From Spirochaetaceae bacterium (lineage in GTDB: Bacteria; Spirochaetota; Spirochaetia; SZUA-6; Fen-1364): a stretch of DNA of 20,686 nucleotides. The translations under genes and the position numbers were made by a program. Positions 1 through 7,208 of this stretch are shown one piece after another. The notes under the pieces were generated by a model. The model saw nothing but the letters and a program-made list of their open reading frames with translations, did not search any database and had not been told where the DNA came from. How positions within the stretch are numbered: position 1 is the first letter of the stretch; each line of letters opens with the position of its first letter. Location: positions 13,784 through 34,469 of the forward strand of contig PMDT01000028.1 in the NCBI GenBank assembly GCA_003154555.1. The letters run 5' to 3'.

Positions 1-765
1 GGCCAGGCGCGCGGCGAGTACCTGATGTTCACCGACGCGGACACCGTTCACGGCACGGAGAGCATCGCCTGGGTCGTGACGAATATCGAGTTCCACCATG
101 CCGACTGCCTGTCGGGGTACGTGCACCAGGACATGGAGAGCCTCGGGGAGCATTTCATCGTGCCCGCCACCTACATCATGTCCGCGATGCTGCTCCCCCT
201 CTGGCTGATCGCTGCCTTCCGCTCTCCGGCGCTCTCATTCGCCATCGGGCAGGTGATCGTGTTCCGCCGCGCCGCATTCGAATCGATCGGGGGCTATACA
301 CGAGTACGCGGCATGATCACCGACGACCTCGCCATCGCGCGCGAGCTGAAGAGGGCCGGCTACCGCGAGGTGTTTCTCGACATCCGCCGGCACGTGCGCT
401 GCCGGATGTACGACGGGTACCGCGCTTCCTTCGCCGGCGTATCGAAGAACATCTACGATATCGCCCGCACCCGGTCGGTCCTCTTCGCCGCGGCCCTCAC
501 GCTGCTGGTCGGTTTCGTCATGCTCCCCCTCGCGCTGCTTCCCTTCCAGGTTCTGATCGGCATCGCGGGCGCGGATCGCTCGCTTCTCTGCGTGGGTCTG
601 TTCCTCTTCGCGTGGGCCCTCGTGCTCTACGACCGGGGCCTGAAATGGTGGGTGCCTTTCCTCTACCCCATCCTCTTCGGCCACCTGCTCTACATGGCGT
701 GGTGGAGCTTCGCGCAGTCGCTCACGGGGCACGGGGTGGTCTGGAAGGGTCGCACCCTGCACTAG
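1..765 (+). CDS. Membrane glycosyltransferase, family 2 (3' part only)
   Basis: The frame is open from base 1, so the N-terminal part lies outside the window. The visible part begins with a GEYLMFTDADT segment, the metal/nucleotide-sugar DxD motif of GT-A family 2 enzymes. An ITDDLAIARELKRAGYR segment further on matches the acceptor-side acidic motif (E/DDxxL..R..G). At least four hydrophobic segments follow: one near FIVPATYIMSAMLLPLWLIAAF and the rest in the last 100 residues. The protein ends WKGRTLH, an ending seen in carotenoid- and hopanoid-associated glycosyltransferases (the CruC, CrtQ and HpnB type). It probably transfers a sugar to a membrane lipid at the inner membrane. The stop codon overlaps the ribosome binding site of the acyltransferase downstream, so the two are translated together. 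The fold is certain; the acceptor is inferred. Confidence 0.85.
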   Translation, partial: GQARGEYLMFTDADTVHGTESIAWVVTNIEFHHADCLSGYVHQDMESLGEHFIVPATYIMSAMLLPLWLIAAFRSPALSFAIGQVIVFRRAAFESIGGYTRVRGMITDDLAIARELKRAGYREVFLDIRRHVRCRMYDGYRASFAGVSKNIYDIARTRSVLFAAALTLLVGFVMLPLALLPFQVLIGIAGADRSLLCVGLFLFAWALVLYDRGLKWWVPFLYPILFGHLLYMAWWSFAQSLTGHGVVWKGRTLH

Positions 766-774
766 GAGGTCGTC

Positions 775-1614
775 ATGGCGTATGCACGCGGTGCCCGCAT
801 CATCCGGTTCGCGCCGGCATTCCTCCCCTTCTTTCTCCTGTACCATTTCGCCGTCTCCGTCGTGCGGCTCTTCGACTGGATGATCTACGACATCCGCATC
901 AGCGGCCGGGAGAACCTGCGCCGCGTGAACCGCGCGATCCTCGTGAGCAACCATACCCTCCTCCTGGACCCGGGGATCATTGCACACGCGATTCGTCCCC
1001 GACGGACCTACTTCACGATGCTGGAGGAGACAGCGCTCATCCCCTGGCTGGGCACATTTGTCCGGCTCCTGGGCGGCGTGCCCATCCCGGAGAGGCCCGA
1101 TGCACTCCGCATCCTCGATGCGGCGGCGCAGCGCGCCTTCCACGCGCCGGGATTCCTGCATTTCTTCCCCGAGGGCGAATGCTACCGGGGCAACCAGGAT
1201 CTGATGCCCTTCCATCCGGGCGCCTTTCTCCTGGCCTGCAGGCTCCGTGTTCCCGTCATCCCGGTGACGACGGTGCTCCATCGTCGCACCTGGCGGGGAA
1301 GAGCGACGCTCCACGTCGCGGGCCGCGATTTCCGCATCCCGCCGCGGGTATCGGTCGTGGTGGGAGCGCCAGTCTTTCCACCCCCTGTCGATGCGGCAGG
1401 TGCTGCGTCACCCGGAGTCTCGCCGCGTCGGGCGGCGCGCGCGATGTCCGCCGCGGTCCGCGAGGCGATGCAGCAGACGATCGACGCGGAGGGCGGCTGC
1501 AAGAGCATGTCCCGCGGACAGATGCCGCGCCTCATGAAGCATCGGGATGCGGCATCCCCCCCGGCAGAGGCCGCCACGGGAGACGCGCCCCGGCCGCGCG
1601 ACAGGGCGGTCTGA
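775..1614 (+). CDS. PlsC-type lysophospholipid/glycolipid acyltransferase
   Basis: 279 residues. The PlsC/LPLAT motifs are in order: NHTLLLD at residues 59-65 (HX4D, catalytic His60 and Asp65), GGVPIPER at 100-107 (block II-like) and FPEGECYRG at 131-139 (block III, acyl-acceptor phosphate binding). A hydrophobic N-terminal segment at about 11-31 would anchor it to the inner membrane. The start is fixed by AGGAGGT at 764-770, which overlaps the upstream stop codon. PlsC proteins acylate lysophosphatidate, but relatives such as CruD acylate sugar-carrying carotenoids. The tight coupling to a CruC-like glycosyltransferase favours acylation of a glycosylated lipid. The C-terminal 60 residues are rich in Ala, Arg and Pro and look disordered. 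The family call is firm; the substrate is not. Confidence 0.88.
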   Translation: MAYARGARIIRFAPAFLPFFLLYHFAVSVVRLFDWMIYDIRISGRENLRRVNRAILVSNHTLLLDPGIIAHAIRPRRTYFTMLEETALIPWLGTFVRLLGGVPIPERPDALRILDAAAQRAFHAPGFLHFFPEGECYRGNQDLMPFHPGAFLLACRLRVPVIPVTTVLHRRTWRGRATLHVAGRDFRIPPRVSVVVGAPVFPPPVDAAGAASPGVSPRRAARAMSAAVREAMQQTIDAEGGCKSMSRGQMPRLMKHRDAASPPAEAATGDAPRPRDRAV

Positions 1615-1653
1615 ACGGCGCCCTCCTGCGCACACAAAACCGCGCGATACCGC

Positions 1654-1682
1654 TTGACAGGCGCCGCGCGGGGGGCCATTAT
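1654..1682 (+). promoter_or_regulatory. Sigma-70-type promoter of fur
   Basis: A perfect -35 box TTGACA (1654-1659) lies 17 bases before CATTAT (1677-1682, 4 of 6 matches to TATAAT). Transcription would begin near 1689, about 15 bases before the ATG at 1704, leaving a very short leader with no clear Shine-Dalgarno. The Fur-box-like palindrome starts on the last base of the -10 box, which suits repression. Confidence 0.6.
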
Positions 1683-1702
1683 GAGATTGAGAATCAATTT
1701 CA
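1682..1702 (+). promoter_or_regulatory. Fur-box-like operator upstream of fur
   Basis: An interrupted palindrome with arms TGAGATTGA and TCAATTTCA around three central bases; 8 of 9 arm positions pair. It fits the 7-1-7 Fur box TGAGAAT-N-ATTCTCA loosely and shares 14 of 16 bases with the second site at 2174-2190. It overlaps the -10 box and ends one base before the fur start codon, so autoregulation is likely. Confidence 0.65.
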
Positions 1703-1703
1703 C

Positions 1704-2138
1704 ATGGAACCGGCGGAGCACTTTCGCGCATACCTGAAGAGGAGGGGTCTCTCCTTCACCTCGACACGGAGCGCAATCCTCCGGGGGATCGTCGCCTCCC
1801 GCGGGCATTTCGACGCCGACGGCTTGCACGACCTCCTGAAGCGCAAAGGGGAAACCTTGTCCAGCGCAACGATCTATCGAACGCTCCCCCTCTTCGTGCA
1901 GAGCGGGATCATCAAGGAAACCCTGCGCGCCCGCGGGAGGGCCCGCTACGAGCCGGCCTGGGGGCGCGATCACCACGACCACCTGGAGTGCATCTCCTGC
2001 GGGCGGATCATCGAGTTCAAGGATGACGAGCTGGAAGCGCTGCAGGACAAGGTCTGCCGGCGCCACGGTTTCCTCCCCGTCGAGCATCGCCTGGGCATCC
2101 GCGGCTACTGCGCCGCCTGCCGGCGGACGAAAAGGTAG
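1704..2138 (+). CDS. fur: Fur-family ferric uptake regulator
   Basis: 144 residues, the usual Fur length. The N-terminal winged helix includes SSATIYRTLPLF (53-64, recognition helix). The dimerisation domain has the HHDH signature at 90-93, giving the sensory metal site. Two CxxC pairs, Cys96/Cys99 and Cys136/Cys139, would hold structural zinc. The frame stays open far upstream, but ATG 1704 is where homology begins and it follows a promoter and palindrome at once. feoB starts 8 bases after the stop, so the two are probably co-transcribed. With metal bound, the protein should repress at the two palindromes here. A Zur or PerR relative cannot be excluded from sequence, but the adjacent feoB favours iron. 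Confidence 0.88.
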   Translation: MEPAEHFRAYLKRRGLSFTSTRSAILRGIVASRGHFDADGLHDLLKRKGETLSSATIYRTLPLFVQSGIIKETLRARGRARYEPAWGRDHHDHLECISCGRIIEFKDDELEALQDKVCRRHGFLPVEHRLGIRGYCAACRRTKR

Positions 2139-2146
2139 GGCGTCCC

Positions 2147-4204
2147 ATGGCGCGGCGTCATCACGGCAACGATTTGAGAATGAATCTCAATCTCAAGCTG
2201 CGGCGCGCGGGCAGGTCACGCGTCGCGGCCGTCCCGGTCCCCCGCGCCGGAACCGACATGCCGCTCCCGGCCCCCCGTTCCCGCGTGCAGCGCATCCTCG
2301 TCACGGGTCTGCCCAACAGCGGCAAGAGCCAGCTCTGCAACAGCCTCACGGGCGCCTACGAGCTGGTGTCCAATTACCCGCAGACCACCGTGGAGGTGAA
2401 GACACACGACTGCGCCATCGACGGTGAAGCCTGGGCCGTCACCGATGCCCCCGGCCTTCATGGGTTGTATATCCAGTCCGAGGAGGAGCTCGTCGTGCGC
2501 GCCCGGCTCTTCTCGGCGCCACCCGACGTGCTCGTGCAGTGCGTGGATAGCCACCGGCTGCGCGAATCGCTCCTGCTCACCGCCGATCTGCTGGGGCTGG
2601 GCGTCCCCCTCATCCTGGTGCTCACCGCGGTCGGGGAGAGCGCGCGCGACGGGCTCCACCTCGATCCCGACGCGCTCTCGCGGCGCCTTTCCGTTCCGGT
2701 GGTTTCCTCACCCGAGCCGGGTGCCGGGATGGCGGAGCTGCGGCGCGCGCTGCGGACACGGCCGGCAGCGCCGCGGCCGCTTTCCTATGGTGACGAGATC
2801 GAGGCCGCCATCACGCGCATGAGCGCCCTGCTGCCGGCGTCGCTGCCCTTCCATCGATCCTCCGCGCTCCTTTTGCTGGAGAACGACCCTACCTTCACGC
2901 TCGACGACCTTCCCGGTGACGCCCGGACCGCCACGCAGAAGGCAATTGAGGACACGCGCGCCCATCTGGCGGGAAAAGCGCCGCTCCTGGTGAGCGCGCG
3001 GCGCACGCAATGGGTGGACGAGACGGCGTCGCAGATCGCCGTGACCGCCCCGGCGGCCCGACAGCGGCCGCGCTTCTCGCAGACCTTCGCCGCCCTGTGC
3101 CGGCACCCCCTCTACGGGCTTCCCCTCCTCGCATTCTTCCTCGGCGTCATCTACCTCATGGTGGTCTATGTCGCGGGCGGGCTTTCCCTGCTGCTCACCA
3201 CCGCCATCACGGACCCCGTGGTGGCCCTGATCGGCAGGATCGTCCCCGGCGGTTTCTGGAATGAGCTCCTGGTCGGCCCGCACGGGCTGCTCACGCTGGG
3301 ACTGTTCAATTCCCTCACCACGGTGCTGCCCATCCTCTCGGTCTTCTTCATGGTCTTCGGGCTGCTGGAGGACATCGGCTACCTTCCCAATCTCGCCATC
3401 CTTACCCGCAGGGCCTCGGAAAAGATCGGCATCACGGGCAACGCGGTGATCCCGCTCGTGCTCGGGTTCGGATGCAAGACCATGGCGACGATGACGGCAC
3501 GGAACCTCCAGTCGCGCAAGGAAAAGCTGATCGTCGTCGCCCTGATCGGCCTGGCCATCCCCTGCTCGGCGCAGATGGGGCTCTCCATCGCGATCCTCGG
3601 GCAGCACGGCGTGAAGTATTTCATCATCGCCTTCGGCTTCCTTGCCCTCCTGGAAGTCGGCGCCGGGCTTCTGCTCAACCGCTTCCTTCCCGGCGAAGCA
3701 GAGAGCCAGTTCATCCAGGAGCTGCCGCCCATCCGCCTGCCGCGCATCGGCGCCGTGGCGCGCAAGACCGGCTACCGGCTGTTGTGGTTCCTGAAAGAGG
3801 CGATACCGATATTCCTCGTCGCGGCGCTCGCGATGTTCGTGCTGGACAAGGTGGGCGCCCTGGCGCTCCTGAAGCACGCGCTCCGGCCGCTGATCACCGG
3901 GTGGCTGGGCCTGCCGCTGGACATGGTGGACGCGCTCCTCCTCACCTTCGCACGCAGCGAGGCCGCAGCGGGGTTCGTCCTCCGCATGTCGCACCAGGGG
4001 CTTCTCAACGGCATGCAGGCCATCGTCGCGGTCGTGCTCCTCACGACATTCGCGCAGTGCTTCGCCAATATCGCTGCCATGTTCAAGGAGATCGGCGCGC
4101 GCGCGGCCGTCTTCATCGTGATCGGGATCTATGTTGCGGCATTCGTCTACACGGGCGCCGTGCACTGGTTCCTGGTCCTTGCATCGGGGGTGCTGAAGCT
4201 GTGA
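2147..4204 (+). CDS. feoB: FeoB-type ferrous iron transporter with atypical G domain
   Basis: 685 residues. The N-terminal G domain has GLPNSGKS at 54-61 (P-loop, G1), NYPQTTVE at 76-83 (G2 region) and DAPG at 100-103 (G3). At the G4 position, where FeoB normally has NxxD after a hydrophobic strand, residues 157-163 read LVLTAVG, so both guanine-specificity residues are missing. The membrane part carries both Gate motifs: GFGC (440-443) with PCSAQ (472-476), and TFAQC (634-638). The role is Fe2+ import across the inner membrane. The start is uncertain. ATG 2147 has an AAAGGTAGGG element ahead, but the first 37 residues are Arg/Pro-rich and unlike FeoB and they span the second Fur box; ATG 2258 would put that box upstream of the gene. 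It overlaps the next gene by 4 bases. Confidence 0.9.
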   Translation: MARRHHGNDLRMNLNLKLRRAGRSRVAAVPVPRAGTDMPLPAPRSRVQRILVTGLPNSGKSQLCNSLTGAYELVSNYPQTTVEVKTHDCAIDGEAWAVTDAPGLHGLYIQSEEELVVRARLFSAPPDVLVQCVDSHRLRESLLLTADLLGLGVPLILVLTAVGESARDGLHLDPDALSRRLSVPVVSSPEPGAGMAELRRALRTRPAAPRPLSYGDEIEAAITRMSALLPASLPFHRSSALLLLENDPTFTLDDLPGDARTATQKAIEDTRAHLAGKAPLLVSARRTQWVDETASQIAVTAPAARQRPRFSQTFAALCRHPLYGLPLLAFFLGVIYLMVVYVAGGLSLLLTTAITDPVVALIGRIVPGGFWNELLVGPHGLLTLGLFNSLTTVLPILSVFFMVFGLLEDIGYLPNLAILTRRASEKIGITGNAVIPLVLGFGCKTMATMTARNLQSRKEKLIVVALIGLAIPCSAQMGLSIAILGQHGVKYFIIAFGFLALLEVGAGLLLNRFLPGEAESQFIQELPPIRLPRIGAVARKTGYRLLWFLKEAIPIFLVAALAMFVLDKVGALALLKHALRPLITGWLGLPLDMVDALLLTFARSEAAAGFVLRMSHQGLLNGMQAIVAVVLLTTFAQCFANIAAMFKEIGARAAVFIVIGIYVAAFVYTGAVHWFLVLASGVLKL
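2174..2190 (+). promoter_or_regulatory. Fur-box-like operator at the start of feoB
   Basis: A perfect palindrome: TTGAGA, five bases, TCTCAA. It differs at one position from the 7-1-7 Fur box TGAGAAT-N-ATTCTCA. It lies after the first possible feoB start (2147) and before the third (2258). It may therefore serve an internal feoB promoter, which I could not identify, or act as a roadblock inside the transcript. Confidence 0.6.
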
Positions 4205-4944
4205 ACGGAATCACCGACCGCGATGAGATGCTGGAGAGGCTGTGGCAGCTGCGGGAGCGCGGCGCGTCAGGCGTGGGGGAGCTGCAGGCTTCACTTGGCG
4301 AGCATTTCCAGCCCCGGGACCTGGAGTGGCTGCAGGCCGACGGCCTCGTGACGCGCGACGGCGAGCAGGTCGCGCTCACGGAGAGCGGCATTGCGCACGC
4401 GCAGCGGCTCATCCGCGCGCACCGCATCGGCGAGCGGCTCATCCATGACGTCATGGGGCGCGAGTTCGAATCAGGAGCCTGCGAGTTCGAGCACATCCTG
4501 GCGACGGAGATCGTGGACGGCATCTGCACGCTGCTGGGACACCCGCGGGAGTGCCCGCACGGTTTCCCCATCCCCGAAGGGGAATGCTGCCGCATCTCCG
4601 CGCGCTACGTGCAGAAGATCATCGTGCCGCTGACGGAGCTCGCCATCGGGCAGACCGCCCGGGTGGCCTACGTGTACACGCGCAGCGACCAGCAGCTCCA
4701 CCGGCTCACCTCGCTGCAGATACGCCCGGGGACCGTTGTGAAGCTCCACCAGGCATACCCGTCCTATGTTATTGAATGCGACGGGGCGAGCATCGCGATG
4801 GATTCAGAGGTCGCGCGCAACATCAATGTCTGGATCGAGGGCGCCTCCGCCGTGCTGCCCGGCAACCCGGTGACCGGCCGGGACGCGCGCCCGAGCTTTG
4901 CAAAACCGCGCTGGGGATGGCGCCTTGGGGCGCGCGGCCGCTAG
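4201..4944 (+). CDS. DtxR/MntR-type metalloregulator fused to a FeoA domain
   Basis: 247 residues from GTG 4201, which overlaps the feoB stop as GTGA. The N-terminal winged helix (about 1-63) is followed by a DtxR dimerisation domain. LTESGIAHAQRLIRAHRIGERL (59-80, the DNA-to-dimer linker helix) is typical. Primary-site ligands are visible as Met10 and the ACEFEH segment with Cys94, Glu97 and His98; His74 and Glu78 fit the ancillary site. An HPRECPHGFPIP motif (114-125) is common in the family. EGECC adds Cys129 and Cys130, and Cys109 and Cys118 are close by. About residues 140-212 form an SH3-like FeoA domain. No separate feoA exists in the window, so this fusion may supply it. Probable role: iron- or manganese-dependent repressor that may also touch FeoB. 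Confidence 0.85.
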   Translation: MNGITDRDEMLERLWQLRERGASGVGELQASLGEHFQPRDLEWLQADGLVTRDGEQVALTESGIAHAQRLIRAHRIGERLIHDVMGREFESGACEFEHILATEIVDGICTLLGHPRECPHGFPIPEGECCRISARYVQKIIVPLTELAIGQTARVAYVYTRSDQQLHRLTSLQIRPGTVVKLHQAYPSYVIECDGASIAMDSEVARNINVWIEGASAVLPGNPVTGRDARPSFAKPRWGWRLGARGR

Positions 4945-4983
4945 CGGATCACGCATCGCGCAGGAGCCGGCCGCGGCAATGCA

Positions 4984-6399
4984 CTAGGAATCGTCGGCCG
5001 ATTCCTCGCTCCTGCCGAGTTCCTTCAGACGCTTGCTCAACGCCTGCTGGCTGATTCCCAGCAGACGCGCCGCCGCGGTCTGGTTGCCGCCCGATCGGCT
5101 GAGGGCCTCCTGGATGAGCATGCGCACCGATTGCTGGATCGTCGGCAGGGATTCGCCGAATCCAAGAACGACACGCGCTTCCTCGCGCAGGGCGCCTGCG
5201 CGGTTGCCATCTCCCGGCAGCTCCAGGGTCAGTGGCCCTTCGCGATTGCGTCCCACGGCATCGAGGATGATCGATCGCAGCTCCCGTACATTGCCGGGAA
5301 AATCATAAACGCGCAGGCGCGCGAAGAGGGCGCGGGGAACCAGGGGCGGCTCCCGGCCCAGCTCCTCCGCCGCGCTCTGCACGAACCTGTCGACAAGGAG
5401 GGGGAGGTCCAGCGCGCGGTTGCGCAGCGGCGGGATCGAGACCCGGTGCGTGGAGAGGCGGTAATACAGGTCCGAACGAAACGCGCCCGACACAACCGCC
5501 TCCTCGAGATTCCTGTTCGTGGCCACGACGAGGCGCGCCTGGCAGCGGCGGACGACGTCAGTGCCCAGGGCGTAGTATTCGCCGGATTCGGCAAGACGCA
5601 GGAGCTTCACCTGGGAGGCGGGGCTCAGGTCACCGATCTCGTCGAGGAAGAGCGTGCCCGCCCCCGCGCGCTCCACGAGCCCGCGCAAGGGCTGCTCCGC
5701 GCCGGTGAAAGCCCCCTTGCGATGACCGAAGAGGACGTCGGAGAACATCGTGTCGTCAAGGCCCGCGGCGTTGATCGTTACCAGCTCGCCCGGCCGTCCG
5801 CTTGCCCGGTGGATCGCGGCGGCAAAGAGGTCCTTGCCCGTTCCCGTTTCGCCGGTCAGGAGCACGGGGTGGGAGCTGAAAGCGACGGCTTCGACGTACT
5901 GGAAAAGGGCGAGCATGCGCGGGTCGCGCGTGAGGATCTGCTCGAACACTTCGGGCCGCTCCAGGGTGCGCGTGAACAGGTGCCGCGCGAGGGAGGCATT
6001 CTCCTGGCGCAGCTCGCGCAGCTCGCCGTAGGTGCGCACCGTGGAGATGAGCTTCTGACGGTCGATGGGCTTCACGAGGTAGTCCACCGCCCCCGCCTTC
6101 ATGCAGGCCACCGCGGTGTCGAGCTCCGCGTTTCCCGTGACGATAACCACCGGAAGCTGGGGATGACTCTCGTGGATGAGACGGAGCAGCTCCTGGCCCG
6201 ACAGGCGCGGCATCGTCAGGTCCAGGAGAATCAGGCCTGGCGGATCCCGCGCGATGCGGTCCATGACGCGCGTGCTGTCGTTTTCCGTGGTCACATTCGC
6301 GATGCCTTCGGATTGGAGCGTGATCGAAAATGTCTGGAGGATCGCTTCTTCGTCGTCGACGATGAGAATGGAAATGGCGCCCGGGGAGGCGTCATTCAT
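4984..6399 (-). CDS. NtrC-family sigma-54 response regulator
   Basis: 471 residues. The receiver domain (about 9-125) has the acidic pair DDE at 15-17, phosphoacceptor Asp60, the VTG switch near 87-89 and Lys110. The AAA+ domain has Walker A GETGTGKD (183-190), an intact GAFTGA sigma-54 contact loop (229-234), Walker B TLFLDEIGD (249-257) and the FPGNVREL segment (367-374). A Fis-type helix-turn-helix at about 424-463 (GGNQTAAARLLGIS...) binds DNA. The open frame extends upstream, but ATG 6399 is where homology begins and it overlaps the kinase stop as ATGA. When phosphorylated by the adjacent kinase it should activate sigma-54 promoters. A strong candidate target heads its own cluster at 8206-8221. 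It ends convergently 39 bases from the iron locus. Confidence 0.93.
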   Translation of the reverse strand: MNDASPGAISILIVDDEEAILQTFSITLQSEGIANVTTENDSTRVMDRIARDPPGLILLDLTMPRLSGQELLRLIHESHPQLPVVIVTGNAELDTAVACMKAGAVDYLVKPIDRQKLISTVRTYGELRELRQENASLARHLFTRTLERPEVFEQILTRDPRMLALFQYVEAVAFSSHPVLLTGETGTGKDLFAAAIHRASGRPGELVTINAAGLDDTMFSDVLFGHRKGAFTGAEQPLRGLVERAGAGTLFLDEIGDLSPASQVKLLRLAESGEYYALGTDVVRRCQARLVVATNRNLEEAVVSGAFRSDLYYRLSTHRVSIPPLRNRALDLPLLVDRFVQSAAEELGREPPLVPRALFARLRVYDFPGNVRELRSIILDAVGRNREGPLTLELPGDGNRAGALREEARVVLGFGESLPTIQQSVRMLIQEALSRSGGNQTAAARLLGISQQALSKRLKELGRSEESADDS

Positions 6400-7208
6400 A
6401 CATCTTCCACCGGGCTGGTGTCCGCGGGAAGCCGCACGATCGCCGTCGTGCCATGGCCTGCCCGGGATGTGAAGGCGAGCGAGCCGCCGTGGGCGGCGAT
6501 GATCGCGTCGGCGACAGGGACACCGAGACCCAGCCCGCCGCATTCGCGACGGGTCGTGAAGAATGGATCCTTGATCTGGCGCAATTCCGCAGGGTTCATC
6601 CCACGACCACCATCCATGACACGTAGTACCACTTCCCTGGTGCCGGCGTCAAACGAGGTGGTCACGCTGAGTGCATCCTCCCGGGACCGCAGGGCCTGGC
6701 AGGCGTTGGCGAGAAGATTGACAACCGCCTCCTCCAATGCCCCAGAAAGCCCGCGCACGCAGGGCAGATTCGACGCAAGGTCGATCGTGACGTGCCGCGT
6801 CGAGGCTTCGACAAGCCCCGCGGTCCGCGACAGGGCGGCGCGGACAACAAGGTCAAGGTCGAGGGATGCGCGCATTCCGTCGCAGTCCCGACGGGCGAGG
6901 CTCACCAGGCCCCGCACGATCGCGTCGATGCGCGTGCAGGCCGCCCGGATGTTGGCAAGCGCGGCGGGCACTTCGACGCGCGCCTGGGACCAGGGGATGC
7001 CGGCCACGCGCAGGTCGGCGTCTTCCTTCGCAGTCCGGTCGAGCGCGTTCTCCGCCGCGCTCCACGCGCGGGAAAAAAAGTCCGCACCGAGCTGGATCAC
7101 CTGGTTGGGATTGCTGATCTCGTGCGCTACCCTGCCGCCAAGGACGCCGATGGCGGCCTGCGTCACCGCCGGTGCAGCGCGCCGCGCATCCTTCGCGGGC
7201 TTCTTCAC
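6396..7208 (-). CDS. Soluble sensor histidine kinase without sensor domain
   Basis: About 270 residues. The H-box is VAHEISNP with phosphoacceptor His29, and the catalytic domain has an N-box (NLLANACQAL), G1 (VMDGGRGM), F-box (DPFFTT) and G2 (GLGLGV). There is no membrane segment and no PAS, GAF or HAMP domain before the H-box, so the signal must come from a partner. I chose GTG 7208 because it overlaps the preceding gene's stop as GTGA and sits 9 bases after GGTGAG; TTG 7214 is two codons longer but too close to that Shine-Dalgarno. It overlaps the response regulator by 4 bases and is certainly its cognate kinase by context. A small MshEN-like protein just upstream is the obvious candidate input. 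Confidence 0.9.
   Translation of the reverse strand: MKKPAKDARRAAPAVTQAAIGVLGGRVAHEISNPNQVIQLGADFFSRAWSAAENALDRTAKEDADLRVAGIPWSQARVEVPAALANIRAACTRIDAIVRGLVSLARRDCDGMRASLDLDLVVRAALSRTAGLVEASTRHVTIDLASNLPCVRGLSGALEEAVVNLLANACQALRSREDALSVTTSFDAGTREVVLRVMDGGRGMNPAELRQIKDPFFTTRRECGGLGLGVPVADAIIAAHGGSLAFTSRAGHGTTAIVRLPADTSPVEDV

Noticed and set aside
235..1314. A 359-codon minus-strand frame over the glycosyltransferase and acyltransferase
   Set aside because: Its product is rich in Glu, Arg and His repeats typical of antisense frames and crosses two well-supported genes.
2708..4165. A long open frame on the minus strand opposite feoB
   Set aside because: It is a GC-rich antisense shadow: the protein is made of charged, low-complexity residues (Glu, Arg, Asp, His) with no domain, while the plus strand encodes a clear FeoB.
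4468..4500. Two GAGTTCGA matches considered as a tRNA T-arm
   Set aside because: They lie within the DtxR-type coding sequence, and no acceptor, D or anticodon stems can be built around them.
4933..4975. An 8-bp inverted repeat (CGCGGCCG and CGGCCGCG) between the iron locus and the response regulator, considered as a terminator
   Set aside because: The loop is 27 bases and no T run follows; pairs of this kind are expected by chance in such GC-rich DNA.
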